A stretch of DNA of 34,870 bases from an uncultured Clostridia bacterium (lineage in GTDB: Bacteria > Bacillota > Clostridia > Lachnospirales > Lachnospiraceae). The stretch's first letter is position 1. The number at the start of each line of letters is the position of its first letter. A model generated the notes under the pieces. That model did no database searches, had not been told where the DNA came from, and saw only the letters and a program-made list of their open reading frames with translations. The position numbers were made by a program, and so were the translations under genes. Below are positions 25,046 to 34,870 of this stretch, one piece after another. The stretch is taken from positions 1-34,870 of the forward strand of contig CAMOUW010000010.1 in NCBI GenBank assembly GCA_946626755.1, in the 5' to 3' direction.

Positions 25046-26287
25046 TTATTTTGTATCCAACATAGCAAGAAGAGTCTGTTTTTCATTTAATTTTGGATTT
25101 TCAAGAACTATATGCAACAGCCATTCAAGAGTTTCTCCGATTTCGGGACCGCTAAGCCCCATAGACATAAGGTCATCTCCGCTTATATCCAGATCCTTAA
25201 GACTTACACAGTCCCCACGGCTTATAATCTCATCGCAGTAACGCTTAATAGTATTAAGGTGAATCCTGCGGCTCCGCATGGGAAGTCCCGTCACGCTCTC
25301 TTTTGTATTGATATCGGCTTCTGCGTAAGTAAAAAGCTGCCCCAGAAGTCGCGGCCCGAGACGGTACATAGCTTCTCTGACGGAATATTCGTTTTCAGAG
25401 ATACGCTCCTCTTCTTTAGAGTATTTTATAATATTTACAGCTGTATCTATAGTGGCGTTGTCAAGTCTCAGCTTTTTAAGGATCTGCTTTGCCGTATCTG
25501 AATTGAGGGGGCTCAGAAGAGCAGCATATCTCATTGGCTTGGTGGCAGGAACATTTTTAAGAAGGGGACGTACCTTCTGGGCGTCACGTGAGCTCAGGAG
25601 ACTGTTTAGTTCAGGTAAGATCTCCAGAAAAAGCCCGGTTTGCTGGTATTCGGTAACTATCTCCGGATGCTCTGAAAGTAAAGTTTTGGTAAGTTCTGTC
25701 TGCACACGCTCTATGCTCACCTGGTTTATGCCGCGGGACATGGCAATAATAGCCTTGTAAGTATCCCCGTCTATATTAAAACCGAGCTGGGCTGAAAATC
25801 TGATGGCTCTCATCATTCGGAGTGCATCTTCGCTGAAGCGGTCGACCGGGTCGCCCACGGCTCTGATAAGACGTCTTTGAAGATCGCCCAAACCGCCGTA
25901 CTCATCCCTGAGGCCCTTGCTGTCATTGTAGGCGATGGCATTTATAGTAAAATCCCTGCGCATAAGATCGTCGCGAAGGCTTCTGGTATAGCGTACATCT
26001 GAAGGGTGTCTGCCGTCTGTATATTCACCGTCTATACGATACGTAGTAACCTCATATCCCTGGCCCCTTACTATAACAGTGACAGTACCGTGCTTTATGC
26101 CGGTATCTACGGTTTTAACAAATATTTTTTTTATCTCTTCGGGTCTTGCAGAAGTAGTTATGTCCCAGTCGTCAGGCGTTCTGCCCATAAGAGTGTCACG
26201 CACGCATCCGCCTACGACGTAAGCCTCAAATCCGGAGTGTTCTATCATGGATATGATCATCCGGACGTCTTTGGGAAGTTCGATCAA
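25046..26287 (-). CDS. cca: CCA-adding tRNA nucleotidyltransferase (class II)
   Basis: The 413-residue enzyme adds or repairs the 3' CCA of tRNAs. The nucleotidyltransferase head has YVVGGCVRDTLMGRTPDDWDITTSA, with the GGxxRD and DxD catalytic motifs, then TVIVRGQGYEVTTYR and RRDFTINAIAYN. The neck motif GDPVDRFSEDALRMMRAIRFSAQLGF is followed by body and tail helices. The start is TTG 26287, supported by AGGAGG eight bases upstream. It sits between barstar and the serpin on the minus strand with short gaps (21 and 11 bp), an unusual mix for one operon. Confidence 0.95.
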   Translation of the reverse strand: MIELPKDVRMIISMIEHSGFEAYVVGGCVRDTLMGRTPDDWDITTSARPEEIKKIFVKTVDTGIKHGTVTVIVRGQGYEVTTYRIDGEYTDGRHPSDVRYTRSLRDDLMRRDFTINAIAYNDSKGLRDEYGGLGDLQRRLIRAVGDPVDRFSEDALRMMRAIRFSAQLGFNIDGDTYKAIIAMSRGINQVSIERVQTELTKTLLSEHPEIVTEYQQTGLFLEILPELNSLLSSRDAQKVRPLLKNVPATKPMRYAALLSPLNSDTAKQILKKLRLDNATIDTAVNIIKYSKEEERISENEYSVREAMYRLGPRLLGQLFTYAEADINTKESVTGLPMRSRRIHLNTIKRYCDEIISRGDCVSLKDLDISGDDLMSMGLSGPEIGETLEWLLHIVLENPKLNEKQTLLAMLDTK

Positions 26288-26308
26288 CTTATTTTCCTCC
26301 TGTTTACA

Positions 26309-26572
26309 TTATTTATCCGTTATATTTACAATAAGGTCGGGATTGTCCTCGGCAGCATCCAGAAAAACATTTACCATGGCATTTTCCCTGAAATCAAGAG
26401 CGTCATAGTCTTTTATTTCAATAGTCACCTTTTCGGAAATGTCTGTAAGGCAATCATATAAAGCATCCAGGTTTTTTCCGTAATGATCTGGGAAATCCAG
26501 GTTCTTTGCAATATATTCGTGGGCTTCCCGGGGGGTCATAAATTTTTTGAAATCAAGCGTAAGATTTTTCAT
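26309..26572 (-). CDS. Barstar-like ribonuclease inhibitor
   Basis: The 87-residue protein is the length of barstar (about 90). The family core YGKNLDALYDCLT (31-43) matches the barnase-binding segment, with Asp36 and Asp40 in the places of barstar Asp35 and Asp39. It should act in the cytoplasm, neutralising any barnase that is not exported. The gene lies 21 bp after the barnase gene with an AGGAGA ribosome site, giving a toxin-then-inhibitor arrangement on one transcript. Confidence 0.92.
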   Translation of the reverse strand: MKNLTLDFKKFMTPREAHEYIAKNLDFPDHYGKNLDALYDCLTDISEKVTIEIKDYDALDFRENAMVNVFLDAAEDNPDLIVNITDK

Positions 26573-26593
26573 AATACAGATATCTCCTAATGG

Positions 26594-27136
26594 TTAATAT
26601 AGCTGTTCAAATGTATTGTAATGGTCTTCGGTATAATAAATAAGCCCGTCGTTTGAATATACCAGACGCTTGGCGTTGCGGTTACCGCCGGTATAATCTA
26701 TGTCACATTCGTAGTACTTACGCCCCTTTTGTGTGGGAAGCTTTTTTTCGTAATTGCTGAACTTATCGCCGCCTATACTTTTTCCCGGGGCGACCTTTGT
26801 GAGATTGCCGCTCTCGCTCTTCCACCCGAGAGACTTAGCCTCATTTTTTGTAATATAGTTGTCGGGCAAATGTCCGAATTCGTGTATATATGCCGACACC
26901 TCAGCCATGCTTGTATAAGTGCCGCCCTCTTCCACATAAGTGCCGTTTGAGGAAGAACTTGAATAATCCTCTCCGCTTTTAGTGGTAGAAAGGGATGTGT
27001 CGGATTCATTGTTTACAGTATATATTGTTTCGCTGTCTGTCTGCGGTTGGGTATCGGCAGGTTTGCTGCATCCTGCAAAAGTAAGGGCAGCAGCAGCGAT
27101 GACCGTTGCAATGACAGCTGAGCGGTAATTTTTCAT
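26594..27136 (-). CDS. Barnase-type guanyl-specific ribonuclease, predicted lipoprotein
   Basis: The 180-residue protein has a signal peptide with lipobox LTFAGC (Cys23), a Ser/Thr-rich linker (about 30-70) and a C-terminal domain clearly like B. amyloliquefaciens barnase: LPDNYITKNEAKSLGW, VAPGKSIGGDKFSN and the catalytic block. Glu143, Arg153, Arg157 and His172 correspond to barnase Glu73, Arg83, Arg87 and His102, and Lys97 to Lys27, so it should be active. Classical barnase is secreted free; here it is probably tethered to the membrane. An AAGGAG site and its own promoter precede it. It may act in RNA scavenging or in contact-dependent competition. Confidence 0.93.
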   Translation of the reverse strand: MKNYRSAVIATVIAAAALTFAGCSKPADTQPQTDSETIYTVNNESDTSLSTTKSGEDYSSSSSNGTYVEEGGTYTSMAEVSAYIHEFGHLPDNYITKNEAKSLGWKSESGNLTKVAPGKSIGGDKFSNYEKKLPTQKGRKYYECDIDYTGGNRNAKRLVYSNDGLIYYTEDHYNTFEQLY

Positions 27137-27177
27137 AAATGTTTGTCACTCCTTGCTGTAAAAGTGTAATTCTCTTA

Positions 27178-27205
27178 ATTATAGCATTATTTTTTATAAT
27201 GGCAA
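27178..27205 (-). promoter_or_regulatory. Promoter of the barnase-barstar-cca-serpin operon
   Basis: On the minus strand TTGCCA (27200-27205) and an extended -10 TGCTATAAT (hexamer 27178-27183) are separated by 16 bp. The transcript would start near 27171. Confidence 0.6.
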
Positions 27206-27212
27206 ACAAAAC

Positions 27213-27235
27213 AAAAAAGCGACCGTAAGTCGCTT
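27213..27235 (-). terminator. Intrinsic terminator of the DUF4430-ECF operon
   Basis: On the minus strand AAGCGAC (27229-27235) and GTCGCTT (27217-27223) form a 7-bp stem with a 5-nt loop, followed by a T-rich tract (TTTTTTGTTTTG). Confidence 0.82.
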
Positions 27236-27264
27236 CTTGTTTTGTAAATCAGTAAAATGTTATG

Positions 27265-27774
27265 TTAATTTTTCAGCCACTTGTCGAAAAGAATACGTAT
27301 TGGCTTGTACAAAACCAGGCAAATAATAAAGTTGCTCACGGCATGGATCAGATCAAAGGGGATGCCGGCAAGCCACCACCCGAAAGCAGCTCCGGGACTT
27401 GTGATAAAAAGATTGGTAAAGGTACAAAGACCTCCGAATCCCAGACCAAAAGCGCCTGAAAGAGTACAAAACACAAATATATTCCTAAATCGGGACAAAA
27501 GCATTGTCAAAAGTGCAAGTATAGTCCATACGTACAGATAGTAGAAGGACCAGATGCCAAATCCCCATATAATAAACTCGATAGCGGCAAAGGCATAAAT
27601 GGCAGGCAGTATCTTCCAGCCCATATACAAAGTGAAGATAATGATGAAAAAACTCACAAGTTCCACATTCGGGATGACGGCCAAAGCCTGTTTGACCGTG
27701 GAAAGAACGGCAGTGACCATGCCCATTATGGCAATATCATATACACCGAAGCTTCCGGGCTTTGATCGGGACAT
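27265..27774 (-). CDS. ECF transporter S component-like membrane protein
   Basis: The 169-residue protein has five or six hydrophobic helices and the general look of an ECF-type vitamin-binding S component: short, with a cytoplasmic basic start, DIAIMGMVTAVLSTVKQAL, then GGLCTFTNLFITSP and a C-terminal GIPFDLIHAVSNFIICLVL. No energising EcfA or EcfT gene is in the window, so it would rely on a shared module. Its ATG overlaps the TGA of the DUF4430 gene (TGATG), so the two are translationally coupled and probably form one uptake system. The ligand is unknown; cobalamin-type or another corrinoid is a guess from the DUF4430 partner. Confidence 0.65.
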   Translation of the reverse strand: MSRSKPGSFGVYDIAIMGMVTAVLSTVKQALAVIPNVELVSFFIIIFTLYMGWKILPAIYAFAAIEFIIWGFGIWSFYYLYVWTILALLTMLLSRFRNIFVFCTLSGAFGLGFGGLCTFTNLFITSPGAAFGWWLAGIPFDLIHAVSNFIICLVLYKPIRILFDKWLKN

Positions 27775-28250
27775 CAGCTTGCGCTTTCGTATCTGAAGCT
27801 GTAGGTGTCTCCGTCGGTAACAGTCTGTGTTTCGATTCCGTTGTTGCCGTATGCATCATTTACATAGATGGCCCAGTATGCTCCGTCCTGGGTGTAATCA
27901 GCACGCTGACCGTTTATGTGATCTACCATGATACCGTAGCCGGAGTCGTTGCCTGAATAACTGAAATCACCGTCCTCTGCCAGTTCGTCCAGGGCGCCTT
28001 TGAGAAATTCGGCATCAGTTTCTTCTTTGTACTCTTTTTTGTTGCCGTCCTTATCCACCACTTCGATGGAAATGTTCTTAAGTGCCTTTGCAGAAGATTC
28101 TGAAGTTGCAGAAGAAGAATCAACTGTTTCCTGAGTCTGCGTAGCAGAGTCTGTGTTGGAAGCGCCGCAGCCGGCAAAAGCGGCACCGATCCCGCAGCCG
28201 ATTATAATGGTACCTACCGTGTAAAGTCTTTTTTTAGCGATTGTTTTCAT
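27774..28250 (-). CDS. DUF4430 (transcobalamin C-terminal-like) lipoprotein
   Basis: The 158-residue protein has a signal peptide with lipobox AFAGC, a Ser/Thr-rich linker and a C-terminal DUF4430 domain: FLKGALDELAEDGDFSYSG, YGIMVDHINGQRAD, GAYWAIYVNDAYGNNGIETQTVTDGDTYSFRYE. DUF4430 resembles the C-terminal domain of transcobalamin and intrinsic factor. ATG 28250 is chosen because GGAGG (28261-28265) lies 10 bases upstream; the frame extends to 28340 without support. It is probably a surface binding protein that hands its ligand to the coupled S component. Confidence 0.82.
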   Translation of the reverse strand: MKTIAKKRLYTVGTIIIGCGIGAAFAGCGASNTDSATQTQETVDSSSATSESSAKALKNISIEVVDKDGNKKEYKEETDAEFLKGALDELAEDGDFSYSGNDSGYGIMVDHINGQRADYTQDGAYWAIYVNDAYGNNGIETQTVTDGDTYSFRYESAS

Positions 28251-28514
28251 AAATGATAAACCTCCGTGGAAAAGTTTTTTTAGATTAAATATATAAGTGC
28301 TTCCGTGGAATGTGTGGATCAGCGGATAAAGCACAGTCACCAGACCGATTATAGCACTTTTTTTTATACGTGATTATAATTATTTATAATGCGGTGCTAT
28401 AAGATAAAACTATAATAAAGATGGTTTTTATTTTGATTTAGTGCTAAAATGTACAGGTTATAAGTACACATTTTTAATGATTTATAAAACGAAAAGATCG
28501 AACAGGAGCGGGAG
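28251..28514. promoter_or_regulatory. Divergent intergenic region with DUF4430 promoter and leader hairpin
   Basis: On the minus strand an extended -10 TGCTATAAT (hexamer 28348-28353) gives a leader of about 90 nt. The leader has a hairpin, AAGCAC / GTGCTT (28297-28302 with 28329-28334), and a 9-nt direct repeat (TCCGTGGAA on the plus strand) at 28263-28271 and 28302-28310, the first overlapping the ribosome site. On the plus strand TATAAT occurs at 28385-28390 and 28411-28416, either of which could drive the thiolase-like gene. Confidence 0.45.
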
Positions 28515-29360
28515 ATGCCAAAAAAACTCGAGGATATTGAGCTTAGTCTCAGAAAGCGATTTCACAAAAAAATATTTTCCCCCTTTGCAAGGGCATTGAA
28601 CAAATATGAACTTTTAAGTCCGGGGGACAGGGTGGCGGTCTGTATATCCGGAGGAAAAGATTCCATGCTTCTTGCAAAATGCTTTCAGGAGATAAAACGC
28701 CACAGAAAATTTGAATTCAGCCTTGAATTTATATCCATGGATCCGGGATATAACGAAGAAAACCGCAAACTGTTGGAGGAAAATGCCGGGCATCTCGGGA
28801 TCCCTCTTCACATTTTTGAAACGGACATATTTGATACGGTGGTAAACATAGAAAAATCACCATGCTATCTCTGTGCCCGCATGAGGAGAGGATACCTGTA
28901 CAGTAAAGCAAGGGAACTGGGATGTAACAAAATAGCCCTTGCACACCACTACGACGATGTTATAGAAACCATTCTTATGGGGATGCTTTACGGCGCACAG
29001 ATACAGACCATGATGCCCAAGCTGCACAGCACCAATTTCGAAGGGATGGAGCTCATCAGGCCTTTATATCTTGTGAGAGAAGATGACATAAAAAGGTGGC
29101 GGGATGAAAATGAACTGGTATTTCTGCAGTGTGCCTGCAGATTTACGGAGCAGTGTGAAGGGGCAGCCCACCACAGTGACGGAGGAGATATGGAAAACGA
29201 ATCAAAAAGGCGTGAGACAGCAAATATAATAGCCTGCCTGAAAGAGATAAATCCTTACGTAGAAAGCAATATTTTCAGAAGTGTGGAGAATGTCAACCTG
29301 GACACGGTCATAGGTTACAAGCAGGGAGGCGTCAGGCACACGTTCCTGGATGACTATTAA
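28515..29360 (+). CDS. TtcA/TtuA-family PP-loop tRNA thiolation-like protein
   Basis: The 281-residue protein has the PP-loop SGGKDS (45-50), which binds ATP for adenylation of tRNA. A CxxC pair in PCYLCARMRRG (Cys117, Cys120), LAHHYDDVIET, and a third cysteine region QCACRFTEQCEG follow, as in iron-sulfur-dependent TtcA/TtuA enzymes that 2-thiolate tRNA. The C-terminal extension (about 215-281) is less typical. The target base (C32 or another) cannot be read from the sequence. ATG 28515 has GGAG directly upstream in CAGGAGCGGGAG. No partner gene is adjacent. Confidence 0.85.
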   Translation: MPKKLEDIELSLRKRFHKKIFSPFARALNKYELLSPGDRVAVCISGGKDSMLLAKCFQEIKRHRKFEFSLEFISMDPGYNEENRKLLEENAGHLGIPLHIFETDIFDTVVNIEKSPCYLCARMRRGYLYSKARELGCNKIALAHHYDDVIETILMGMLYGAQIQTMMPKLHSTNFEGMELIRPLYLVREDDIKRWRDENELVFLQCACRFTEQCEGAAHHSDGGDMENESKRRETANIIACLKEINPYVESNIFRSVENVNLDTVIGYKQGGVRHTFLDDY

Positions 29361-29614
29361 AGATAAATATTTACGAAGCCGGCATAATTGGTTTTTGTGT
29401 GTTTTAATATACCGTGTTTTGGGCGATATACTGAAGCATTGGAAAAATACAGTTATTTTTAAAAGATACAAATAAAGAGTTTGTTTTGAGGATGGAATAA
29501 AGGCTTTTTACAGTATCCGGCAGGCCGTTGAAATTTATACTTTTTAAAAATGCGGTTGCGCAGGATTATAATTGACTTTTATCAAGTTTAAAAAAAACAG
29601 GAGGAGAAAAGCAT
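29361..29614 (+). promoter_or_regulatory. Intergenic region with LysR gene promoter
   Basis: This AT-rich 254-bp gap has a TATAAT at 29567-29572 without a clear -35, and the strong ribosome site GGAGGAG (29600-29606) for ATG 29615. No convincing terminator for the preceding gene and no open frame with a ribosome site were seen. Confidence 0.4.
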
Positions 29615-30583
29615 ATGACACTACAGCAGTTACGTTACGCGGCAGCGGTCGCGGAGCACAAATCCATAAATAAAGCGGCGGCTTCCCTCTTTATAACCCA
29701 GCCCAGTCTTTCCGGCTCTGTAAAAGAACTGGAAAATGAACTCAACATGCAGATCTTCACCCGTTCCAGCAGGGGTATCACTCCTACGCCGGAGGGAGAG
29801 GAATTTTTGGGTTACGCCAGACAAATGCTGGAATATTATCATCTGATAGAAGAAAGATACATGAACAAAAAGCCCACGAGAAAAAAGTTCTCGGTATCGG
29901 CACAGCATTACTCATTTGCGGTGGAAGCATTTATAAATATGGTAAGAGAATTTGGCATGGATGAGTACGAATTTGCCATGCATGAAACAAAAACCCATGA
30001 GGTCATAGAAAATGTCAAAACCCTGAAGAGTGAAATAGGTGTTTTATATATAAATGAATTCAATAAAACCGTCATGAACAAAATCTTCAGGCGGGACAAT
30101 ATAGAATTTAAGCCTCTTTTCGATTGTGATATTTTTGTTTTCCTTTCGGCGGACAATCCTTTGGCAGGCAGAGAAAAGCTTAAACTGTCCGAGCTTGCGG
30201 ACTATCCGTGCCTTTCATTTGATCAGGGAGACCGTAATTCATTTTACTTCGCGGAAGAGGTAATGAGCACAAAGGACTACAAGAGAGTTATCAAGGCCAA
30301 CGACAGGGCAACATTTCTGAATCTAATGAAAGGTCTTAACGGATACACGCTCTGCTCAGGGATACTTTGCGAGGATCTAAACGGCCAGGGATATGTGGCA
30401 GTTCCTCTGGATACAAGAGAGACCATGACCATAGGATATATAAAGCATGCCAATGTCCCTTTGAGCGACCTTGCCCTGATGTATATAGAAGAGCTCAGAA
30501 AACATAAGAACCGTGTGCTGGAGGGGATAGCCAGCAGAAAGAAAAAGACCGGAAAACAAAGCGAGAAAGCTGAGGAAAAATGA
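29615..30583 (+). CDS. LysR family transcriptional regulator
   Basis: The 322-residue protein has the N-terminal winged helix-turn-helix MTLQQLRYAAAVAEHKSINKA...LFITQPSLSGSVKELE (about 1-60) and a LysR substrate-binding domain (about 90-295). The binding domain includes EIGVLYINEFN and a conserved DIFVFLSADNPLAGREKLKLSELADYPCLSF stretch. The C-terminal tail is lysine-rich (KKKTGKQSEKAEEK). The inducer and target are unknown. LysR regulators usually control a neighbouring divergent gene, but here the nearest upstream gene is on the same strand. It is followed after one base by the NYN-LOTUS gene, so the two are co-transcribed. Confidence 0.95.
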   Translation: MTLQQLRYAAAVAEHKSINKAAASLFITQPSLSGSVKELENELNMQIFTRSSRGITPTPEGEEFLGYARQMLEYYHLIEERYMNKKPTRKKFSVSAQHYSFAVEAFINMVREFGMDEYEFAMHETKTHEVIENVKTLKSEIGVLYINEFNKTVMNKIFRRDNIEFKPLFDCDIFVFLSADNPLAGREKLKLSELADYPCLSFDQGDRNSFYFAEEVMSTKDYKRVIKANDRATFLNLMKGLNGYTLCSGILCEDLNGQGYVAVPLDTRETMTIGYIKHANVPLSDLALMYIEELRKHKNRVLEGIASRKKKTGKQSEKAEEK

Positions 30584-30584
30584 T

Positions 30585-31661
30585 ATGGAAGATAAAAAGT
30601 TTGCGCTGCTTATAGATTCGGACAACATTTCCTCCAGATACATTTCTGTTATTGTGGACGAAATGACAAAATACGGAACAGTTACCTACAAGCGTATCTA
30701 TGGGGACTGGACAACACCCCAGTCGGGAAAGTGGAAGCAAGAGCTTATGTCGTTTTCCATCACTCCTATCCAGCAGTTTAGAAATACGGTGGGGAAAAAT
30801 GCGACTGATTCTACTCTGATCATAGACGCCATGGATATTTTATATACCGGAAATGTGGACGGCTTCTGCATAGTTTCCAGCGACGGTGATTTTACAAGAC
30901 TGGCGGGGAGGCTTAGAGAGTCGGGTATGGAGATAATAGGCATGGGAGAAAGCAAAACTCCCAGGTCCTTCAGGGCTGCCTGTTCGGTATTTATCAGTCT
31001 TGAGCTTTTACTTGAAGAGCAGACGGATGAAACTACAGAAGATCCCGTCAGGACGAAGGATAAAAAGAACACAGGAAATGCTCCCGGAGTAAATGTGACA
31101 GATACATCGGATGATACTAAGGACTCGGGAGATGAAGCGGTGCCTGATGATGAAACTGCTTACGGAGACTACACCGATGACAGGCAGACCGATATCCTTC
31201 ACCAGAGCACGGTTGAAAGAGATATCATCCAGATAATAACTGAAAATGATGACATGGGCCGCCCCACGGAGCTTGGGGAAGTGAGTGCCAGACTTCACAA
31301 AAAACATTCGGATTTTGATGTGAGAAATTACGGCTATAATTCACTATCCCAGTTTATAGCCGACAGCGCCGAGTTTGAGGTGGAGCGCATAGGCAGCAAA
31401 TGCTTTGTGAGCTTCAAGGCCAATGCGTCACTGAAGGAGACTGTAAAGGAGTTTATCCTGCAGTGTGTGCGTGAGGGAGATGCTTCGGGAGTGGATCTGG
31501 GATACATAGGCCAGAAGATACATAAAAGATTTCCGAATTTTAATGTGAAGAACTTCGGTTACTCCACTTTGTCAGGCTTTGCGTCGGTAATAAGCGGTAT
31601 AGAGACGCATGTGGATGAGGCGGGCAGGAAGATAGTGACTTCTACGGCTGCAAAAATTTGA
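30585..31661 (+). CDS. NYN (PIN-like) domain protein with two OST-HTH/LOTUS domains
   Basis: The 358-residue predicted RNA-processing protein has a NYN nuclease-like domain at about 1-145. Its acidic residues appear in LLIDSDNIS (Asp10, Asp12), TDSTLIIDAMDILY and IVSSDGDFTRLAGRLRESG, the metal-binding set of this fold. A low-complexity acidic linker (about 150-210) follows. Two similar winged-helix LOTUS domains then occur at about 213-282 (RPTELGEVSARLHKKHSDFDVRNYGY) and 286-356 (DLGYIGQKIHKRFPNFNVKNFGY). Proteins of this type (limkain-b1/MARF1 relatives) bind RNA. It begins one base after the LysR stop. Substrate is unknown. Confidence 0.9.
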   Translation: MEDKKFALLIDSDNISSRYISVIVDEMTKYGTVTYKRIYGDWTTPQSGKWKQELMSFSITPIQQFRNTVGKNATDSTLIIDAMDILYTGNVDGFCIVSSDGDFTRLAGRLRESGMEIIGMGESKTPRSFRAACSVFISLELLLEEQTDETTEDPVRTKDKKNTGNAPGVNVTDTSDDTKDSGDEAVPDDETAYGDYTDDRQTDILHQSTVERDIIQIITENDDMGRPTELGEVSARLHKKHSDFDVRNYGYNSLSQFIADSAEFEVERIGSKCFVSFKANASLKETVKEFILQCVREGDASGVDLGYIGQKIHKRFPNFNVKNFGYSTLSGFASVISGIETHVDEAGRKIVTSTAAKI

Positions 31662-31704
31662 CGAAACTTTAAAAAAGTGATATTTTAACGGGAAATAGTC
31701 AGGG

Positions 31705-31733
31705 TTGATTTTGGCTGGCTTAAGTCATATATA
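31705..31733 (+). promoter_or_regulatory. Promoter for pgi
   Basis: TTGATT (31705-31710), a 17-bp spacer and TATATA (31728-31733). The predicted start is near 31740, a short distance before ATG 31762. Confidence 0.5.
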
Positions 31734-31761
31734 TATTGTTTTTGTAAAGAGAGAGAGCGAT

Positions 31762-33049
31762 ATGCCTGATATAAGTATAGAATACAAATACAGCGGAACG
31801 GATGTGTCCGGGCTTCATAAATGGAAGGACGCAGCCGACGAAGCGAGAAAAAAACTGATACATAAGACAGGAGAAGGCAGTGAATATCTTGGCTGGGTAG
31901 ATATCCCGGTAGACTACGACAGAGACGAATTTGATCGTATAAAAAAAGCTGCCAAAAAGATCCGGGAGGAGTCTGACGCCTTTGTGCTTATCGGTGTGGG
32001 AGGATCTTATCTGGGAGCAAGGGCGGCAGTGGAATTCCTTGCCTTTCCCGGAAGGATCAAAGATGCGCCGGATATTTATTTTGCGGGAAATGCATTAAGT
32101 ACTGACAGTATAGCCCGTACCCTGCAGGCCATTGGTGACAGGGATTTCAGTGTAAATGTGGTATCCAAATCAGGGACTACCATGGAGCCTGCCATAGCCT
32201 TCAGGATATTTAAGGCTGAGCTGGAGAAGAGGTATGGTAAAGAAGGAGCCGCGGACAGGATATACGTGACCACCGATGCAAAAAAAGGCGCATTAAAGAC
32301 CATGGCAGTGGAAAACGGTTATGAAGCATTTACAGTGCCTGACAACATAGGCGGAAGATATTCCGTGTTGTCATCTGTAGGGATGCTCCCCATAGCTGTA
32401 AGCGGTGCTGATATAGATGCCATTATGGAAGGTGCCGAAAGGATGCGGCAGGTATGCGTAGAAAATCCCTTTGAGACCAATCCAGCCCTTCAGTATGCGG
32501 CATTTCGCCATGAGATGATGGAAGAAAAGAAACAGGTAGAGGTATTTTGTATCTATAATTCTTCAGTCGGATCATTTTCCGGATGGTGGCGCCAGCTTTA
32601 CGGTGAGTCTGAAGGAAAGGGAGGCAAGGGGCTTTTTCCCGCGTGTGTCACCTATTCGACCGATCTTCATTCCATAGGTCAGTTTATACAGGACGGTAAA
32701 AGAAATATGTTTGAAACCATGCTGTATGCAGAAAATTCAAACATAGAGATGCATCTGGAAGTAGATGAGAAGGACCTGGACGGACTCAACTATCTGGCAG
32801 GCAGGCCCCTTTCCCAGGTGAACAGGATAGCGGTAAAGGGTACTGCCCAGGCCCATGCGGATGGTGGTACCCCCAATATACTTATCAGTTATCCGAAGAA
32901 AAGCGAACACACTCTGGGTCAGCTCTTTTATTTCTTTGAGTTTTCCTGCGGTGTAAGTTGTTACATGCTGGGAGTGAATCCTTTCGACCAGCCCGGAGTA
33001 GAGTTTTATAAAAATAATATTTTTAAGCTTCTGGAAAGACCGGGGTATT

Positions 33050-33051
<2 letters not shown>
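31762..33051 (+). CDS. pgi: Glucose-6-phosphate isomerase
   Basis: The 429-residue cytoplasmic enzyme interconverts glucose-6-phosphate and fructose-6-phosphate. Firmicute-type motifs are GSEYLGWVDIPVDYDRDEFDRIK, VLIGVGGSYLGARAAVEFL, VVSKSGTTMEPAIAFRIFK, TDNIGGRYSVLSSVGMLPI-like residues (PDNIGGRYSVLSSVG), STDLHSIGQFIQDG and the C-terminal GVEFYKNNIFKLL. ATG 31762 is used because the sequence before it has no family similarity; the frame opens at 31705, inside the promoter. The ribosome site (GAGAG) is weak. With manA it connects glucose, fructose and mannose phosphates. Confidence 0.95.

Positions 33052-34870
<1,819 letters not shown>

Overview
The window looks like chromosomal DNA of an anaerobic gut or rumen Firmicute, most likely a Clostridia member of the Lachnospiraceae type. 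The reasons are the pairing of HprK with WhiA, a pyruvate:ferredoxin oxidoreductase, a YbhJ-type aconitase with citrate synthase, a DUF5711-like protein, strong AGGAGG ribosome sites with frequent TTG starts, and moderate G+C. No tRNA, rRNA, CRISPR array, transposase or phage gene was seen. All assignments come from reading the sequence; no database search was run.

Layout. 1-449 is the 3' end of guaA. 537-4115 is a three-gene surface-glycan block (GT4, GT2, and a protein with the RDGY region of COG5610). 4197-4613 is a HIT protein. 4735-13894 is a housekeeping run: aconitase-type hydratase, a membrane-anchored DUF5711-like protein, hprK, murB, whiA, citrate synthase and aroA. 14033-16599 holds two G3E/COG0523-like GTPases: one with a 197-residue His-rich insert, the other lacking the CxCC metal motif and apparently fused to a YcgQ/TIGR03943-like C-terminal domain. 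metF follows. After a structured leader come manA, an unknown membrane-anchored protein, a YfhO family protein and a PIG-V-like mannosyltransferase (17677-23396).

23397-23774 is a convergent non-coding gap with three long hairpins. They share an almost invariant core but have different, compensating stems. Two of them double as intrinsic terminators, one for each converging transcript, and in both the core is in the sense strand. This is the strongest candidate for something undescribed.

On the minus strand from 28250 down to 23775 are a DUF4430 lipoprotein with an ECF S component, a terminator, then a lipoprotein barnase, its barstar, the CCA-adding enzyme and a lipoprotein serpin. On the plus strand from 28515 are a TtcA-like thiolase, a LysR regulator with a NYN-LOTUS protein, pgi, and the 5' part of nifJ, which runs off the window.

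Central metabolism is represented by PFOR, citrate synthase, aconitase, Pgi, ManA and the HprK carbon-control kinase. Cell-envelope functions are represented by MurB, the glycosyltransferases, YfhO and several lipoproteins.
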